Source: Mycobacterium sp. DL
GTDB taxonomy: Bacteria > Actinomycetota > Actinomycetes > Mycobacteriales > Mycobacteriaceae
Direction of reading: 5' to 3'
NCBI RefSeq assembly: GCF_039729195.1
Contig: NZ_CP155796.1
Span: 4,092,001-4,156,000 of the forward strand
DNA: 64,000 nt
Made by a program: the position numbers and the translations under genes
In this document: positions 19,824 through 29,773 of the stretch, in pieces
Position numbering within the stretch: position 1 is the stretch's first letter
Layout: every line of letters begins with the position of its first letter
The notes under the pieces: model-generated
The model's database searches: none
Told to the model about the DNA's origin: nothing
The model's input: the letters and a program-made list of their open reading frames with translations, nothing else

Positions 19824-20642
19824 GTGCTCCTCGCGATAGACGTCCGCAACACCCACACCGTCGTCGGTCTGATCTCGGGGGCCGGCGATCACGCAAAGGT
19901 GTTCCACCACTGGCGTATTCGTACCGAAGCCGAGGTGACTGCCGACGAACTGGCGCTCACCATCGACGGCCTGATCGGTGACGACGCCGAGCACCTCACC
20001 GGCGCCGCGGGTCTGTCGACGGTGCCGTCGGTGTTGCATGAGGTGCGCCTGATGCTCGAGCAGTACTGGCCGTCGGTACCCCATGTGCTGATCGAACCCG
20101 GGGTCCGCACGGGTATCCCGCTGCTGGTCGACAACCCCAAGGAGGTGGGTGCCGACCGCATTGTCAATTGCCTTGCGGCGTATCACAGATTCCAGACGGC
20201 GGCCATCGTGGTGGACTTCGGTTCGTCGATCTGTGTGGACGTGGTGTCGGCCAAGGGGGAGTTCCTCGGCGGGGCCATCGCACCCGGCGTGCAGGTGTCC
20301 TCCGACGCCGCGGCGGCCCGCTCGGCGGCTCTGCGACGCGTCGAACTGACCAGGCCCCGTTCGGTCGTCGGCAAGAACACCGTCGAATGCATGCAGGCGG
20401 GCGCGGTGTTCGGATTCGCCGGGCTCGTCGACGGTCTGGTGAAGCGGGTGCGCGAGGACGTCGACGGGTTCGGGGCCCACGACGATGTCGCCGTCGTCGC
20501 GACCGGACACGGCGCGCCGATGGTGCTCGACGACGTGCGCAGCGTCGAGCACTACGACCGCCATCTGACGCTGGACGGACTGCGACTGGTGTTCGAGCGC
20601 AACCGCGATGGTCAGCGGGGGAAGTTGCGCCAGGCCCGCTGA
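19824..20642 (+). CDS. coaX: Type III pantothenate kinase
   Basis: Phosphorylates pantothenate, the first committed CoA step, by the CoaX fold (ASKHA superfamily). The 272-residue protein starts with [15 protein letters not shown] (phosphate-1 motif), has [26 protein letters not shown] and [13 protein letters not shown], and ends in [11 protein letters not shown]. The start is GTG, 4 bp after panD. Last gene of the long ftsH-to-coaX run. A PanK I (coaA) copy is usually found elsewhere in mycobacteria. Confidence 0.95.
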   Translation: MLLAIDVRNTHTVVGLISGAGDHAKVFHHWRIRTEAEVTADELALTIDGLIGDDAEHLTGAAGLSTVPSVLHEVRLMLEQYWPSVPHVLIEPGVRTGIPLLVDNPKEVGADRIVNCLAAYHRFQTAAIVVDFGSSICVDVVSAKGEFLGGAIAPGVQVSSDAAAARSAALRRVELTRPRSVVGKNTVECMQAGAVFGFAGLVDGLVKRVREDVDGFGAHDDVAVVATGHGAPMVLDDVRSVEHYDRHLTLDGLRLVFERNRDGQRGKLRQAR

Positions 20643-20655
20643 GGCCGTGGCCGCG

Positions 20656-21918
20656 CTAGAAGAATGTGCGGATCAGGTCGACCACGTGGCCGTCGGCGTC
20701 CAGCACCGGAATCACCCGCCACTTGTCGAACACGGTGCACGGGTGCGAGATCCCGAACCGCAGCCACGCCCCGACCGGTGCGCGGGAGCGGTCGCCCGGA
20801 GCCAGTGTCAGGAAAGCGTGCTGGTCGTTGAGTGTGGTGACCGCCCCGCCGGGCATCTCCAGCGGGATCGGCAGCCCCTGGTCGAACGCGACGTCACGTC
20901 GGCCCATCGTCAGGATCGCCAGTCCGTCCTCCGGTCGGGAGATCACCTGCGCGCGAATTTCGAGGGCGGGGCGCAGGCCGGTCCGGCCGTCGCGGGTCAG
21001 CGGTGAGGTGCGTGCGTACAGACCGTGATCGTGGGTCAGATAGCAGCCGCTGCGCAGCACGGTGCGCACCGACAGGGCGCCCGGCCAGCCTGTCAGCACG
21101 TCGGCGACGGCGTCGAAGTAGCTGCTGCCGCCTGCGCTGACCAGCACGCTGTCGGTCTCGAACAACGGGGCGAGCCGCAGGGTGGCCGCCCGCATCTCGG
21201 ACAGGTACCCGGTGACGGCAAGAAGCCCGTCAGGTGTCACCTCGTGGCCACGCGACGCCTCGTAGCCGGCGACCCCGACCAGCCGCAGCCGGGATGAGGC
21301 CGCCGCGGCGCGGGCGACCTCGTCGACCTGCTCGCGTGAGCGGCACCCTGTCCGTCCGCCCGGCATTCCCAGCTCCACGCACACGTCCACGGCTCGCGGT
21401 GCGCCGGCCAGCGCCGAGGTCATCAGCTCGACGCCGCGGACCGAGTCCACCCAGCACACGAACCGCAGATCCCGGTCGCGCTCCAGTTCGGCCGCCAGCC
21501 ACGCCAGCCCGGCCTCGTCGACAAGCTCGTTGGCCAGCACCAGATCACCCACGCCGAACGCGCGGTACACCGCGGCCTGGCCGACGGTGGCCACGGTGAT
21601 CGCGCAGGCGCCCGCGTCGATCTGGCGGGCCGCCAGCTGCGGCGACATGTGGGTTTTGCCGTGCGGGGCGAGCTGCACCCCGCGCTCCCGGCACCAGGTC
21701 GCCATCACGGCGAGGTTGTGGGTCAGCGCGTCTGCGTGCAGGACGCACACCGGCCCGAAAGCGCCGGCGGTGACCAGCTCGGGTGCCGACGCGACGATCT
21801 GCGCCGGGGTCCGGCCCCACCACTGTGTCGGGACGCCCTTGAAGCTCCAGTCGAGCGGCTGGTCGGCGAGCGCGCGGACCGCCGCCCGGTTCATCAGCGC
21901 TTTGTTCGGCACAGCCAT
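20656..21918 (-). CDS. Fold-type III PLP enzyme: D-threonine aldolase/amino-acid deaminase-like
   Basis: 420-residue protein of the alanine-racemase N-domain / D-serine dehydratase-like group. Lysine of the likely PLP site lies in [17 protein letters not shown], followed by [16 protein letters not shown]. The C-terminal DSD1-type domain contains [26 protein letters not shown] and the metal-ligand style [11 protein letters not shown] motif. ATG 21918 is used; upstream extension would run into the lysS promoter. It stands alone on the reverse strand between coaX and lysS, divergent from lysS by 23 bp. The substrate (D-threonine, D-serine or another D-amino acid) cannot be decided from sequence. 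Confidence 0.82.
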   Translation of the reverse strand: MAVPNKALMNRAAVRALADQPLDWSFKGVPTQWWGRTPAQIVASAPELVTAGAFGPVCVLHADALTHNLAVMATWCRERGVQLAPHGKTHMSPQLAARQIDAGACAITVATVGQAAVYRAFGVGDLVLANELVDEAGLAWLAAELERDRDLRFVCWVDSVRGVELMTSALAGAPRAVDVCVELGMPGGRTGCRSREQVDEVARAAAASSRLRLVGVAGYEASRGHEVTPDGLLAVTGYLSEMRAATLRLAPLFETDSVLVSAGGSSYFDAVADVLTGWPGALSVRTVLRSGCYLTHDHGLYARTSPLTRDGRTGLRPALEIRAQVISRPEDGLAILTMGRRDVAFDQGLPIPLEMPGGAVTTLNDQHAFLTLAPGDRSRAPVGAWLRFGISHPCTVFDKWRVIPVLDADGHVVDLIRTFF

Positions 21919-21941
21919 CTGTTCATTTAAGCTGGCACGTC

Positions 21942-23480
21942 GTGACACCCCCCGATTCCCGCCCAGATGCCGGCGACCCCCGTGACGAGATCCACGACGA
22001 TGTTCCCGAGCAGTTCCGGATCCGGCAGGCCAAGCGCGAGCGGCTGCTCGCCGAGGGGCGTGAGCCCTATCCCGCCGAGGTGGCACGGACCCACAGCCTG
22101 GCCGAGGTGCGCCAGGCTCACCCTGACCTGCCGGCCGACACCGAGACGGGTGAGCAGGTCGGCGTCGCCGGTCGAGTGATCTTCGCCCGCAACTCCGGCA
22201 AGCTCTGCTTCGCGACGCTGCAGGAGGGCGACGGGGCGCAGCTGCAGGTGATGATCAGCCTGGATCGGGTCGGGCAGGAATCGCTGGATGCCTGGAAGGC
22301 CGACGTCGACCTCGGCGACATCGTGTTCGTCCACGGCGACGTGATCAGCTCCCGTCGTGGTGAACTCTCTGTGCTTGCCGACTCCTGGCAAATGGCCTCC
22401 AAGGCGCTGAGACCGTTGCCGGTCGCTCACAAGGAGATGAGCGAGGAGACCCGGGTCCGGCAGCGCTACGTCGATCTGATCGTGCGGCCCGAGGCACGTA
22501 CCGTCGCCCGGCAGCGGGTGGCGGTCGTGCGCGCGGTGCGCTCGGCGCTGGAGCGACGCGGATTCCTCGAGGTCGAGACGCCGATCCTGCAGACCCTGGC
22601 GGGCGGTGCGGCCGCGCGCCCGTTCGTCACGCACTCCAATGCACTCGACGCCGATCTGTTTCTGCGCATCGCACCGGAATTGTTTTTGAAGCGGTGCGTC
22701 GTCGGCGGGTTGGACAGGGTTTTCGAGTTGAATCGGGTGTTCAGAAACGAGGGTGCGGATTCGACCCATTCACCGGAATTCTCGATGCTGGAGACATATC
22801 AGGCCTACGGCACGTACGACGATTCTGCGACCATCACCCGTGACCTAATTCAGGAGGTCGCCGATGAGGCCATCGGAACGCGTCAGGTACCGCTGCCCGA
22901 TGGCACCGTCTACGATCTCGACGGCGAATGGGACACCATTCAGATGTACCCGTCATTGTCGGATGCGCTCGGCGAAGAGGTCACTCCGCAGACGGGGGTG
23001 GACAGGCTTTGGCAGATTGCCGACGGCTTGGGTGTCGAGATTCCCCGCGACCGCGGTTATGGGCACGGAAAACTCGTCGAGGAACTTTGGGAATTCACCG
23101 TCGGTGACAAGCTCTGGGCGCCGACGTTCGTGCGCGACTTCCCGGTCGAAACCACCCCGCTGACACGCTCGCATCGCAGCATCGACGGCGTCACCGAGAA
23201 ATGGGATCTTTATGTCCGGCACATCGAACTCGCGACCGGATATTCCGAGTTGATCGATCCGGTCATTCAGCGGGAAAGATTCGAGGCCCAGGCGCGGGCC
23301 GCGGCCGCCGGTGATGACGAGGCAATGCTGCTCGACGACGATTTCCTGGCTGCACTCGAGTATGCGATGCCGCCCACAACGGGTACCGGAATGGGGATCG
23401 ATCGCCTCCTGATGGCGTTGACAGGTCTGTCGATTAGGGAGACGGTTTTGTTTCCCATTGTTCGTCGCCACGGCAACTGA
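21942..23480 (+). CDS. lysS: Lysyl-tRNA synthetase, class II
   Basis: Charges tRNA-Lys. The 512-residue protein has an N-terminal OB-fold anticodon domain (about 55-150; [22 protein letters not shown]) and a class II catalytic core with motif 1 ([10 protein letters not shown]), motif 2 ([11 protein letters not shown]...HSPEFSMLE) and motif 3 ([11 protein letters not shown]). The start is GTG. It sits upstream of lsr2 and clpC1 as in all mycobacteria I recall. The 3' half uses noticeably more A/T-ending codons than the 5' half. It lacks the MprF-like membrane part of LysX, so this is the housekeeping enzyme. Confidence 0.97.
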   Translation: MTPPDSRPDAGDPRDEIHDDVPEQFRIRQAKRERLLAEGREPYPAEVARTHSLAEVRQAHPDLPADTETGEQVGVAGRVIFARNSGKLCFATLQEGDGAQLQVMISLDRVGQESLDAWKADVDLGDIVFVHGDVISSRRGELSVLADSWQMASKALRPLPVAHKEMSEETRVRQRYVDLIVRPEARTVARQRVAVVRAVRSALERRGFLEVETPILQTLAGGAAARPFVTHSNALDADLFLRIAPELFLKRCVVGGLDRVFELNRVFRNEGADSTHSPEFSMLETYQAYGTYDDSATITRDLIQEVADEAIGTRQVPLPDGTVYDLDGEWDTIQMYPSLSDALGEEVTPQTGVDRLWQIADGLGVEIPRDRGYGHGKLVEELWEFTVGDKLWAPTFVRDFPVETTPLTRSHRSIDGVTEKWDLYVRHIELATGYSELIDPVIQRERFEAQARAAAAGDDEAMLLDDDFLAALEYAMPPTTGTGMGIDRLLMALTGLSIRETVLFPIVRRHGN

Positions 23481-23592
23481 AGCGCCACGATTCCTGCGTT
23501 GTTGAATGGACAGCCGCCGTGTGGCACATTGGATCGGGGGGTTTGGGTGTCGAACCCGGGAATTGAGCGCGTAGAGAAGGGCTGTGGGGTAA

Positions 23593-23934
23593 ATGGCCAA
23601 GAAGGTCACCGTCACGTTGGTAGACGATTTTGATGGCGAAGGTGCTGCCGACGAGACGGTCGAATTCGGTCTCGACGGGGTGACCTATGAGATCGACCTC
23701 TCGGCCAAGAACGCAGCCAAACTCCGCAGCGATCTGAAGAACTGGGTGGACGCCGGTCGCCGTGTCGGTGGCAGGCGGCGAGGCCGTTCGGTCGGGACCG
23801 GCAGGGGGCGCGCGGCGATCGATCGCGAACAGAGTGCGGCAATCAGGGACTGGGCCCGCCGCAACGGTCACAACGTCTCGACGCGCGGCAGAATCCCCGC
23901 TGACGTCATCGACGCCTTTCACGCAGCAACCTAG
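23593..23934 (+). CDS. lsr2: Nucleoid-associated protein Lsr2
   Basis: Xenogeneic silencer that coats AT-rich DNA, the mycobacterial H-NS counterpart. The 113-residue protein has the N-terminal dimerisation domain ([20 protein letters not shown], then [18 protein letters not shown]), a basic Arg/Gly linker, and the C-terminal DNA-binding domain ending [16 protein letters not shown] with the RGR AT-hook-like motif. It stands between lysS and clpC1 with its own 112-bp upstream gap. Confidence 0.98.
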   Translation: MAKKVTVTLVDDFDGEGAADETVEFGLDGVTYEIDLSAKNAAKLRSDLKNWVDAGRRVGGRRRGRSVGTGRGRAAIDREQSAAIRDWARRNGHNVSTRGRIPADVIDAFHAAT

Positions 23935-24221
23935 TCGGCGATTGCCTGCACACTTCGGAGCGGAACCACCGTTCGCTGATGGCGAAGCGTTCGGGGCTGC
24001 ACAGCGGAAACGAATCGCCTCCGCCCTGCGTTGCATGTGACAGCACCGGGTGTACGGGCACTGCACGCGTCGGTTCGTCGCTCCCGATCTTCGTCGGGTG
24101 GGACCTCCAGGCGGGGCACCCGGGGCTGCCGCCCATTAGAGTGGACGGCAGGTGCATAGCACTGGTTCGCAAACGCCGAGTGCGGGCACCTACCTATGCG
24201 ATGGAGAGCAGGTAACCACGG
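23935..24221. other. lsr2-clpC1 intergenic region
   Basis: This 287-bp gene-free stretch contains the clpC1 promoter region. Near 24166-24182 there is a GTTCGC followed by a CGCCG, which recalls but does not fit the ClgR operator consensus. No reading frame in it looks coding and no strong terminator hairpin after lsr2 was seen. Confidence 0.45.
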
Positions 24222-26759
24222 ATGTTCGAAAGATTCACCGACCGTGCACGTCGGGTTGTCGTGTTGGCGCAAGAAGAAGCCAGGATGCTCAACCACAACT
24301 ACATCGGCACCGAGCACATCCTGCTGGGCCTCATCCACGAGGGTGAAGGCGTAGCCGCCAAGTCACTCGAGTCGTTGGGCATCTCGCTGGAGGGGGTGCG
24401 CAGCCAGGTCGAGGAGATCATCGGCCAGGGGCAGCAGGCTCCGTCCGGCCACATTCCTTTCACGCCGCGGGCCAAGAAGGTCCTCGAGCTGAGCCTGCGT
24501 GAGGCGCTGCAGCTCGGCCACAACTACATCGGCACCGAGCACATCCTGCTCGGCCTGATCCGCGAGGGTGAGGGTGTCGCCGCGCAGGTGCTGGTCAAGC
24601 TCGGCGCCGAGCTGACGCGGGTGCGTCAGCAGGTGATCCAGCTGCTGAGCGGCTACCAGGGCAAGGAGACCGCCGAAGCCGGAACCGGTGGGCGCGGCGG
24701 CGAGGCGGGTAACCCGTCCACGTCGCTGGTGCTCGACCAGTTCGGCCGCAACCTGACCGCCGCCGCGATGGAGGGCAAGCTCGACCCCGTCATCGGCCGC
24801 GAGAAGGAAATCGAGCGGGTCATGCAGGTCCTGAGCCGCCGCACCAAGAACAATCCGGTGCTGATCGGCGAGCCCGGGGTCGGCAAGACCGCCGTGGTCG
24901 AGGGCCTGGCGCAGGCCATCGTGCACGGCGAGGTGCCGGAGACGCTGAAGGACAAGCAGCTCTACACGCTGGACCTCGGTTCGCTGGTCGCAGGCAGCCG
25001 CTATCGCGGTGACTTCGAGGAGCGCCTGAAGAAGGTGCTCAAGGAGATCAACACCCGCGGCGACATCATCCTGTTCATCGACGAGCTGCACACGCTCGTC
25101 GGCGCGGGTGCCGCCGAGGGCGCGATCGACGCGGCCTCGATCCTGAAGCCGAAGTTGGCCCGCGGCGAGCTGCAGACCATCGGTGCCACCACCCTCGACG
25201 AGTACCGCAAGTACATCGAGAAGGACGCCGCCCTCGAGCGGCGGTTCCAGCCGGTTCAGGTCGGCGAGCCGACGGTGGAACACACCATCGAGATCCTCAA
25301 GGGTCTGCGCGATCGCTACGAGGCCCATCACCGGGTCTCGATCACCGACGGCGCGATGGTCGCGGCTGCCACCCTGGCAGACCGCTACATCAACGACCGG
25401 TTCCTGCCGGACAAGGCGATCGACCTGATCGACGAGGCCGGTGCCCGGATGCGGATCCGCCGGATGACCGCGCCGCCGGACCTGCGTGAGTTCGACGAGA
25501 AGATCGCCGATGCGCGCCGGGAGAAGGAGTCCGCGATCGACGCGCAGGACTTCGAGAAGGCCGCCAGTCTGCGGGACCGCGAGAAGACCCTCGTCGCTCA
25601 GCGTGCGGAGCGTGAGAAGCAGTGGCGCTCAGGTGATCTCGACGTGGTCGCGGAAGTCGACGACGAGCAGATCGCAGAGGTGCTGGGCAACTGGACCGGC
25701 ATCCCGGTGTTCAAGCTGACCGAGGAGGAGACCACTCGGCTGCTGCGCATGGAGGACGAGCTGCACAAGCGGATCATCGGCCAGGAGGATGCCGTCAAGG
25801 CCGTCTCCAAGGCGATCCGGCGTACCCGCGCCGGGCTGAAGGATCCCAAGCGCCCGTCGGGTTCGTTCATCTTCGCCGGCCCGTCCGGCGTCGGTAAGAC
25901 CGAGCTGTCCAAGGCGCTGGCCAACTTCCTGTTCGGTGACGACGACGCGCTCATCCAGATCGACATGGGCGAGTTCCACGACCGCTTCACCGCGTCGCGG
26001 CTGTTCGGTGCCCCTCCGGGCTACGTCGGCTACGAGGAGGGCGGTCAGCTCACCGAGAAGGTGCGTCGCAAGCCGTTCTCGGTCGTTCTCTTCGACGAGA
26101 TCGAGAAGGCCCACCAGGAGATCTACAACAGCCTGTTGCAGGTTCTCGAGGACGGTCGTCTGACCGACGGCCAGGGCCGCACGGTCGACTTCAAGAACAC
26201 CGTGCTGATCTTCACCTCGAACCTGGGGACATCCGATATCTCGAAGGCCGTCGGCCTCGGGTTCACCCAGGGTGGTGGCGAGAACAACTACGAGCGGATG
26301 AAGCAGAAGGTCAACGACGAGCTGAAGAAACATTTCCGCCCGGAGTTCCTGAACCGTATCGACGACATCATCGTGTTCCACCAGCTGACGACCGATCAGA
26401 TCGTGCAGATGGTCGACCTGATGATCGGCCGGGTGTCCAAGCAGCTCAAGGCCAAGGACATGACGATGGAGCTCACCGACAAGGCCAAGTCGCTGCTGGC
26501 CAAGCGTGGGTTCGATCCGGTGCTCGGTGCCCGCCCGCTGCGTCGGACGATCCAGCGCGAGATCGAGGACCAACTCTCCGAGAAGATCCTCTTCGAGGAG
26601 ATCGGTCCCGGCCAGATGGTCACCGTCGACGTCGAGAACTGGGACGGCGAAGGTGCCGGCGAGGATGCGGTGTTCACGTTCGTCGGCAACAGCAAGGCTG
26701 CCGCGAGCGTCGAGCCGGATCTGGCGTTGCAGGCCGGTACGCCGGGAGCAGCTGAGTAA
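24222..26759 (+). CDS. clpC1: ATP-dependent Clp protease ATP-binding subunit ClpC1
   Basis: Hsp100 unfoldase that feeds substrates to ClpP1P2. The 845-residue protein has two N-terminal Clp repeats (about 3-70 and 78-145, sharing the segment [13 protein letters not shown]), AAA domain 1 with Walker [10 protein letters not shown], a UVR-containing middle domain (about 425-460), AAA domain 2 with Walker [10 protein letters not shown], and the C-terminal D2-small domain ([14 protein letters not shown]). Essential in mycobacteria and the target of cyclomarin, ecumicin and lassomycin (established knowledge). It is followed by an intrinsic terminator at 26777. Confidence 0.98.
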   Translation: MFERFTDRARRVVVLAQEEARMLNHNYIGTEHILLGLIHEGEGVAAKSLESLGISLEGVRSQVEEIIGQGQQAPSGHIPFTPRAKKVLELSLREALQLGHNYIGTEHILLGLIREGEGVAAQVLVKLGAELTRVRQQVIQLLSGYQGKETAEAGTGGRGGEAGNPSTSLVLDQFGRNLTAAAMEGKLDPVIGREKEIERVMQVLSRRTKNNPVLIGEPGVGKTAVVEGLAQAIVHGEVPETLKDKQLYTLDLGSLVAGSRYRGDFEERLKKVLKEINTRGDIILFIDELHTLVGAGAAEGAIDAASILKPKLARGELQTIGATTLDEYRKYIEKDAALERRFQPVQVGEPTVEHTIEILKGLRDRYEAHHRVSITDGAMVAAATLADRYINDRFLPDKAIDLIDEAGARMRIRRMTAPPDLREFDEKIADARREKESAIDAQDFEKAASLRDREKTLVAQRAEREKQWRSGDLDVVAEVDDEQIAEVLGNWTGIPVFKLTEEETTRLLRMEDELHKRIIGQEDAVKAVSKAIRRTRAGLKDPKRPSGSFIFAGPSGVGKTELSKALANFLFGDDDALIQIDMGEFHDRFTASRLFGAPPGYVGYEEGGQLTEKVRRKPFSVVLFDEIEKAHQEIYNSLLQVLEDGRLTDGQGRTVDFKNTVLIFTSNLGTSDISKAVGLGFTQGGGENNYERMKQKVNDELKKHFRPEFLNRIDDIIVFHQLTTDQIVQMVDLMIGRVSKQLKAKDMTMELTDKAKSLLAKRGFDPVLGARPLRRTIQREIEDQLSEKILFEEIGPGQMVTVDVENWDGEGAGEDAVFTFVGNSKAAASVEPDLALQAGTPGAAE

Positions 26760-26776
26760 CCCCTACGACAGCACGG

Positions 26777-26808
26777 AGGCGGTCACCTGCGAGGGTGGCC
26801 GCCTTTGT
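26777..26808 (+). terminator. Intrinsic terminator after clpC1
   Basis: An 11-bp stem pairs AGGCGGTCACC (26777-26787) with GGTGGCCGCCT (26794-26804), with one G-U pair and a 6-nt loop, followed by TTTG. It lies 18 bp after the clpC1 stop, between convergent clpC1 and cbiO. Confidence 0.82.
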
Positions 26809-26838
26809 GCATGTCAGCGGCCTCGGTATGTCAGGTGG

Positions 26839-27630
26839 TCACACCTCGTCGGGTCGTAGCACCGTCCGGTTCAATCTGCGCGACACCGCCGCGCCCCACG
26901 GAACGGTCAGGCGGGCACCGGCGAGCAGTTCGGCATCGCAGAGCAGGTCATGAGTGCGCCCGCGGCGCACCCCCCGGCCGCCCAGGATGACGGTCTCGTG
27001 CGACCAGGCCCATGCGACGTCGACGTCGTGGGTGGCCAGCACGACCGCGGTTCCCGCCTCCGACAGCGCGCTGAGTGTGCCCAGCAGATCCTCGACCGCC
27101 TGCGGGTCGAGCCCCGCGGTCGCCTCGTCGAGGAGCAGTACGCGCGGGCGCATGGCCACCGCACCGGCGATCGACACCCGCTTGCGCTGACCGAAGGACA
27201 AGTGGTTGGGGGTCCGGTCCGCAAGCTCGACGATGTCCAGTGCGGCCATCGCGTCGTCTACCCGGGCCACCACCTCTGTGCGGGGTAGGCCGAGGTTCGT
27301 CGGCCCGAACGAAACGTCCGCGCGCACCGTCGCGGCGACGATCTGGTCGTCCGGTTCCTGGAGCACCATCTGCACCCGGGTGCGCAGGCGGGTCCGGTCT
27401 GCCCGGGAGCCGGTGAGCGCCGTCCCGTCGAGCCGGAGCGTGCCGGTGGTCGGCTTCGTGAGACCGACGAGGATCCGAAGCAGCGTCGTCTTGCCGGAGC
27501 CGTTGGCCCCCAGCAACACGATCCGCTGGCCCGGCCGCAGCGACAGGTCCACACTGTCGAAGATCCTCGGCCCCCGCGGGAACGCGAACCCGACCTCTTC
27601 CAATCCGAGGACCTCGGGTTCGTCAGTCAC
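26839..27630 (-). CDS. cbiO: ECF-type cobalt transporter ATPase
   Basis: ATP-binding subunit (263 residues) of an energy-coupling-factor transporter. It shows Walker A GANGSGKTT, a Q-loop in LQEPDDQIVAATVRADVSFGP (the hallmark EPDDQ of CbiO/EcfA ATPases), the signature LSFGQRKRVSIAGA, and Walker B VLLLDEATAGLDP. GTG 27630 overlaps the cbiQ stop (GTGA). Last gene of the cbiM-cbiN-cbiQ-cbiO operon governed by the cobalamin riboswitch at 29550, which indicates cobalt as substrate. Confidence 0.92.
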   Translation of the reverse strand: MTDEPEVLGLEEVGFAFPRGPRIFDSVDLSLRPGQRIVLLGANGSGKTTLLRILVGLTKPTTGTLRLDGTALTGSRADRTRLRTRVQMVLQEPDDQIVAATVRADVSFGPTNLGLPRTEVVARVDDAMAALDIVELADRTPNHLSFGQRKRVSIAGAVAMRPRVLLLDEATAGLDPQAVEDLLGTLSALSEAGTAVVLATHDVDVAWAWSHETVILGGRGVRRGRTHDLLCDAELLAGARLTVPWGAAVSRRLNRTVLRPDEV

Positions 27631-28373
27631 GCACCACTCCAGGTCCTCCAGGTCAAAGTCGCCGTCACCGAGATCACGCCGAGCAGCGCAGCGGTCCCGG
27701 CGAGCCGGGCCGGGCGCGCCCGTCGGTCGTCGGTGAGCACTGCGGTCATGCCGGGTTCCGCGCGCAGCGACATCGCTTCCGACATGGCCCGGGCGCGGTC
27801 GGTGGCACGAACGAAGATCAGCGCGGATTGAGCGCCGATCACGGCGACGGCACCCCGCGCGTCCCTCATGCCGAGGCGCAGCCCGACCGCCTCCCTGCAT
27901 GCACGGGCCGATTGCACGAAGATGCCGACGAGTCGGTACGTCAGGTCGGCGACATGGCACAGCGAGGCGGGCACACCCGCCCGGCGAGCCAGGTCGAGCA
28001 GGTCTGCCATCAGTGTCGTCACCGCCAGGCCGATGGTCGCGGCCGACGCGGCGATCGCCCGCAGCACGGTGTCGACGGCGAGGTCCACACCGCCGGGCTC
28101 CAGATGCGGCCCGCCGTGCAGGCTCACCGCGATCGGCACCGATCCCAGCGCGATGAACAGGACCGGGCCCAGCAGCGCGAGCAGGAACAGGCGCGCCGAC
28201 ACCCGGGCGTAGGCGAGCGTCGCCACCACCGTTGCGAGAAGCACGAGGGGCGCCCCGGTGCGCGGTGGCAGCACCATCGCACACAGGAGCAGCCCTCCGT
28301 AGAGGCAGACCTTCTCCACGGCAGGGTCGGTCGACCACCGGTTGTGGGCCGCGCTGATTTCGAGGGGGTTCAC
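27627..28373 (-). CDS. cbiQ: ECF-type cobalt transporter transmembrane (T) component
   Basis: Membrane coupling subunit of 248 residues. Hydrophobic segments occur near 25-45, 47-66, 69-88 and 108-128. The T-component coupling helices lie after residue 130, with the characteristic R-rich motif in RARAMSEAMSLRAEP (AxR-type). The start is GTG. It connects the ATPase CbiO to the substrate-binding CbiM/CbiN pair. It overlaps cbiO by 4 bp and follows cbiN by 9 bp. Confidence 0.9.
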   Translation of the reverse strand: MNPLEISAAHNRWSTDPAVEKVCLYGGLLLCAMVLPPRTGAPLVLLATVVATLAYARVSARLFLLALLGPVLFIALGSVPIAVSLHGGPHLEPGGVDLAVDTVLRAIAASAATIGLAVTTLMADLLDLARRAGVPASLCHVADLTYRLVGIFVQSARACREAVGLRLGMRDARGAVAVIGAQSALIFVRATDRARAMSEAMSLRAEPGMTAVLTDDRRARPARLAGTAALLGVISVTATLTWRTWSGA

Positions 28374-28382
28374 GGGTGCGGC

Positions 28383-28784
28383 TCAGTCGCCGCCGCGTTC
28401 CCCCTCGGCGGCTCGGGCCGACGGTGCAGGGGCCGCGATCGGGGGGATCGACTCCTTACGTCCACGGTTGCGGCCTGCATACCACCCGATCCCGCCGCCG
28501 AGGATGATGCCACCGAGTCCGGCCTGGAGCGCGAACAGGCCGGACTCGACCTCGCCCGGTAGCTCGCCGACTAGCGGGGAGAACCACGGCTCGTAGTCCT
28601 CGTTGATTTCGGTGATCACCTCTTCTGCCTGCCCGTCGGCGCCGCCGAACTCGGCGTCGGCGTCGGCGGCGTAACCGTAGAACAGCGATCCGACGGTGAT
28701 CGCGACGGCGAGGACCAGAAGTGAGATCGCCAGCAGGACCGTGGTGCGCCCTTCCGAGCGTGGTTTGTCATCTCGGGTGCTCAT
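28383..28784 (-). CDS. cbiN: Cobalt transport protein CbiN
   Basis: Small bitopic membrane partner of CbiM, 133 residues. It has an N-terminal transmembrane helix (about 20-38), an extracytoplasmic loop with the family hallmark FGGADGQAEEVI...YEPWFSPLVGELPGEVES, and a second helix with LFALQAGLGGIILGG. ATG 28784 starts 1 bp after the cbiM stop; a longer start inside cbiM is less likely. In characterised CbiMNQO systems CbiN is needed for cobalt to enter the CbiM site. Confidence 0.9.
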   Translation of the reverse strand: MSTRDDKPRSEGRTTVLLAISLLVLAVAITVGSLFYGYAADADAEFGGADGQAEEVITEINEDYEPWFSPLVGELPGEVESGLFALQAGLGGIILGGGIGWYAGRNRGRKESIPPIAAPAPSARAAEGERGGD

Positions 28785-28785
28785 G

Positions 28786-29499
28786 TCAGACCCCCTCACG
28801 ATCGCCGATGCGGTGCTCGTCGCCGGCCGGCATTTCCTTGTTCTTGAGGAAGCCCAGGCTCAGAAGCTCCGACGAGGCGACCTGCATCAGCACGCGGACG
28901 ACGACGACGGTGATGAGTCCCTCGACGATCGCCAACGGGACCTGGGTGATCGCGAAGACGCCCATGAACTCGGCGAGGCTCTCCCAGAAGCCGCCCACCG
29001 AGGACGGAAATGCCAGTGCCAGTTGGATACTCGTGACGATGTAGGTCACGAGGTCGGCGACGAAGGCCAGCGCGAACACCGCGGGCAGCACCCCGACCCC
29101 GACCCTGCGGAGAAAGAAGAACACCGCGAAGCCGGCCCAGGGCCCTGCGATCGCCATCGAGAACGCGTTCGCGCCGAGCGTGGTGATGCCGCCGTGTGCG
29201 AGTAACAGCGCCTGGAACAGCAGGACGATCGTCCCCAGAAAGGCCATCACCGGCGGTTTGAAAATGGCGGTCCCGAGTCCGGTCCCTGTGGGGTGCGAAC
29301 TCGACCCGGTTACCGAGGGCAGTTTGATCGCAGACATGACAAACGAGAACGCGCCGACCGCGGCGAGCAGCGGGCCTGAGGACGGATGGGTCTTGACGGT
29401 GACAACGACCTGCCTGGCCCCGTAGACGACGAATGGCGCGGCCGCGATGGTCCAGGCCACCGCGTGCACCGGGGGTAGGAACCCCTCTGCAATATGCAT
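28786..29499 (-). CDS. cbiM: Cobalt ECF transporter substrate-binding subunit CbiM
   Basis: Membrane S-component of 237 residues. The N-terminus MHIAEGFLPPVHAVAW is diagnostic: in CbiM/NikM the second-residue histidine helps bind Co(II) or Ni(II) and must be exposed, so ATG 29499 is the only sensible start. A second ligand histidine occurs in SSHPTGTGLG. Seven hydrophobic segments follow. First gene after the cobalamin riboswitch, so it is predicted to be repressed when adenosylcobalamin is abundant. Confidence 0.94.
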   Translation of the reverse strand: MHIAEGFLPPVHAVAWTIAAAPFVVYGARQVVVTVKTHPSSGPLLAAVGAFSFVMSAIKLPSVTGSSSHPTGTGLGTAIFKPPVMAFLGTIVLLFQALLLAHGGITTLGANAFSMAIAGPWAGFAVFFFLRRVGVGVLPAVFALAFVADLVTYIVTSIQLALAFPSSVGGFWESLAEFMGVFAITQVPLAIVEGLITVVVVRVLMQVASSELLSLGFLKNKEMPAGDEHRIGDREGV

Positions 29500-29549
29500 G
29501 ATTCTGACGTGTACCTTTCCGCCCAGCACCTCGTAGGCATTGTCAATCG

Positions 29550-29745
29550 GTGCCGCGGTCGGTCTCCTGGCTCACGGGTCCACCGGACCACCTGAGGTGG
29601 GCCGGTACGCCGGTGTCCGCCTTCCCACTCGCGCCGGAGGCGCAAGCAGTGGCATGGGTGGACACTGACTTCCCGTTCACAGTGGCGAGGGCCGCCCCGG
29701 TTTCACACCGGGTTCCCGTACACCGCAGCAGACGGAGTGTACCTC
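29550..29745 (-). ncRNA. Cobalamin riboswitch upstream of cbiMNQO
   Basis: Read on the minus strand, the leader contains the conserved elements of the B12 aptamer in order: a GGTGTACGGGAA 5' stem, CCGGTGTGAAACCGGGGC hairpin, CGCCACTGTGA, a B12-box-like GCCACTGC, GGGAAGGCGGACACC, and the 3' signature GAGCCAGGAGACC. It lies 50-250 bp upstream of cbiM, in the same direction. Adenosylcobalamin binding is expected to shut off the cobalt transporter. The outer limits are approximate. Confidence 0.93.
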
Positions 29746-29773
29746 CGGGCGAGGCTGACCCGGGGCTTCGGGA

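Noticed and set aside
24166..24182. Possible ClgR operator upstream of clpC1
   Set aside because: GTTCGC is present but the second half site reads CGCCG at the wrong spacing, so the consensus is not met.
24294..24550. 32-bp direct repeat in clpC1 (copies at 24294 and 24519)
   Set aside because: Explained by the two N-terminal Clp repeats 75 codons apart that share [13 protein letters not shown]; not a mobile or regulatory repeat.
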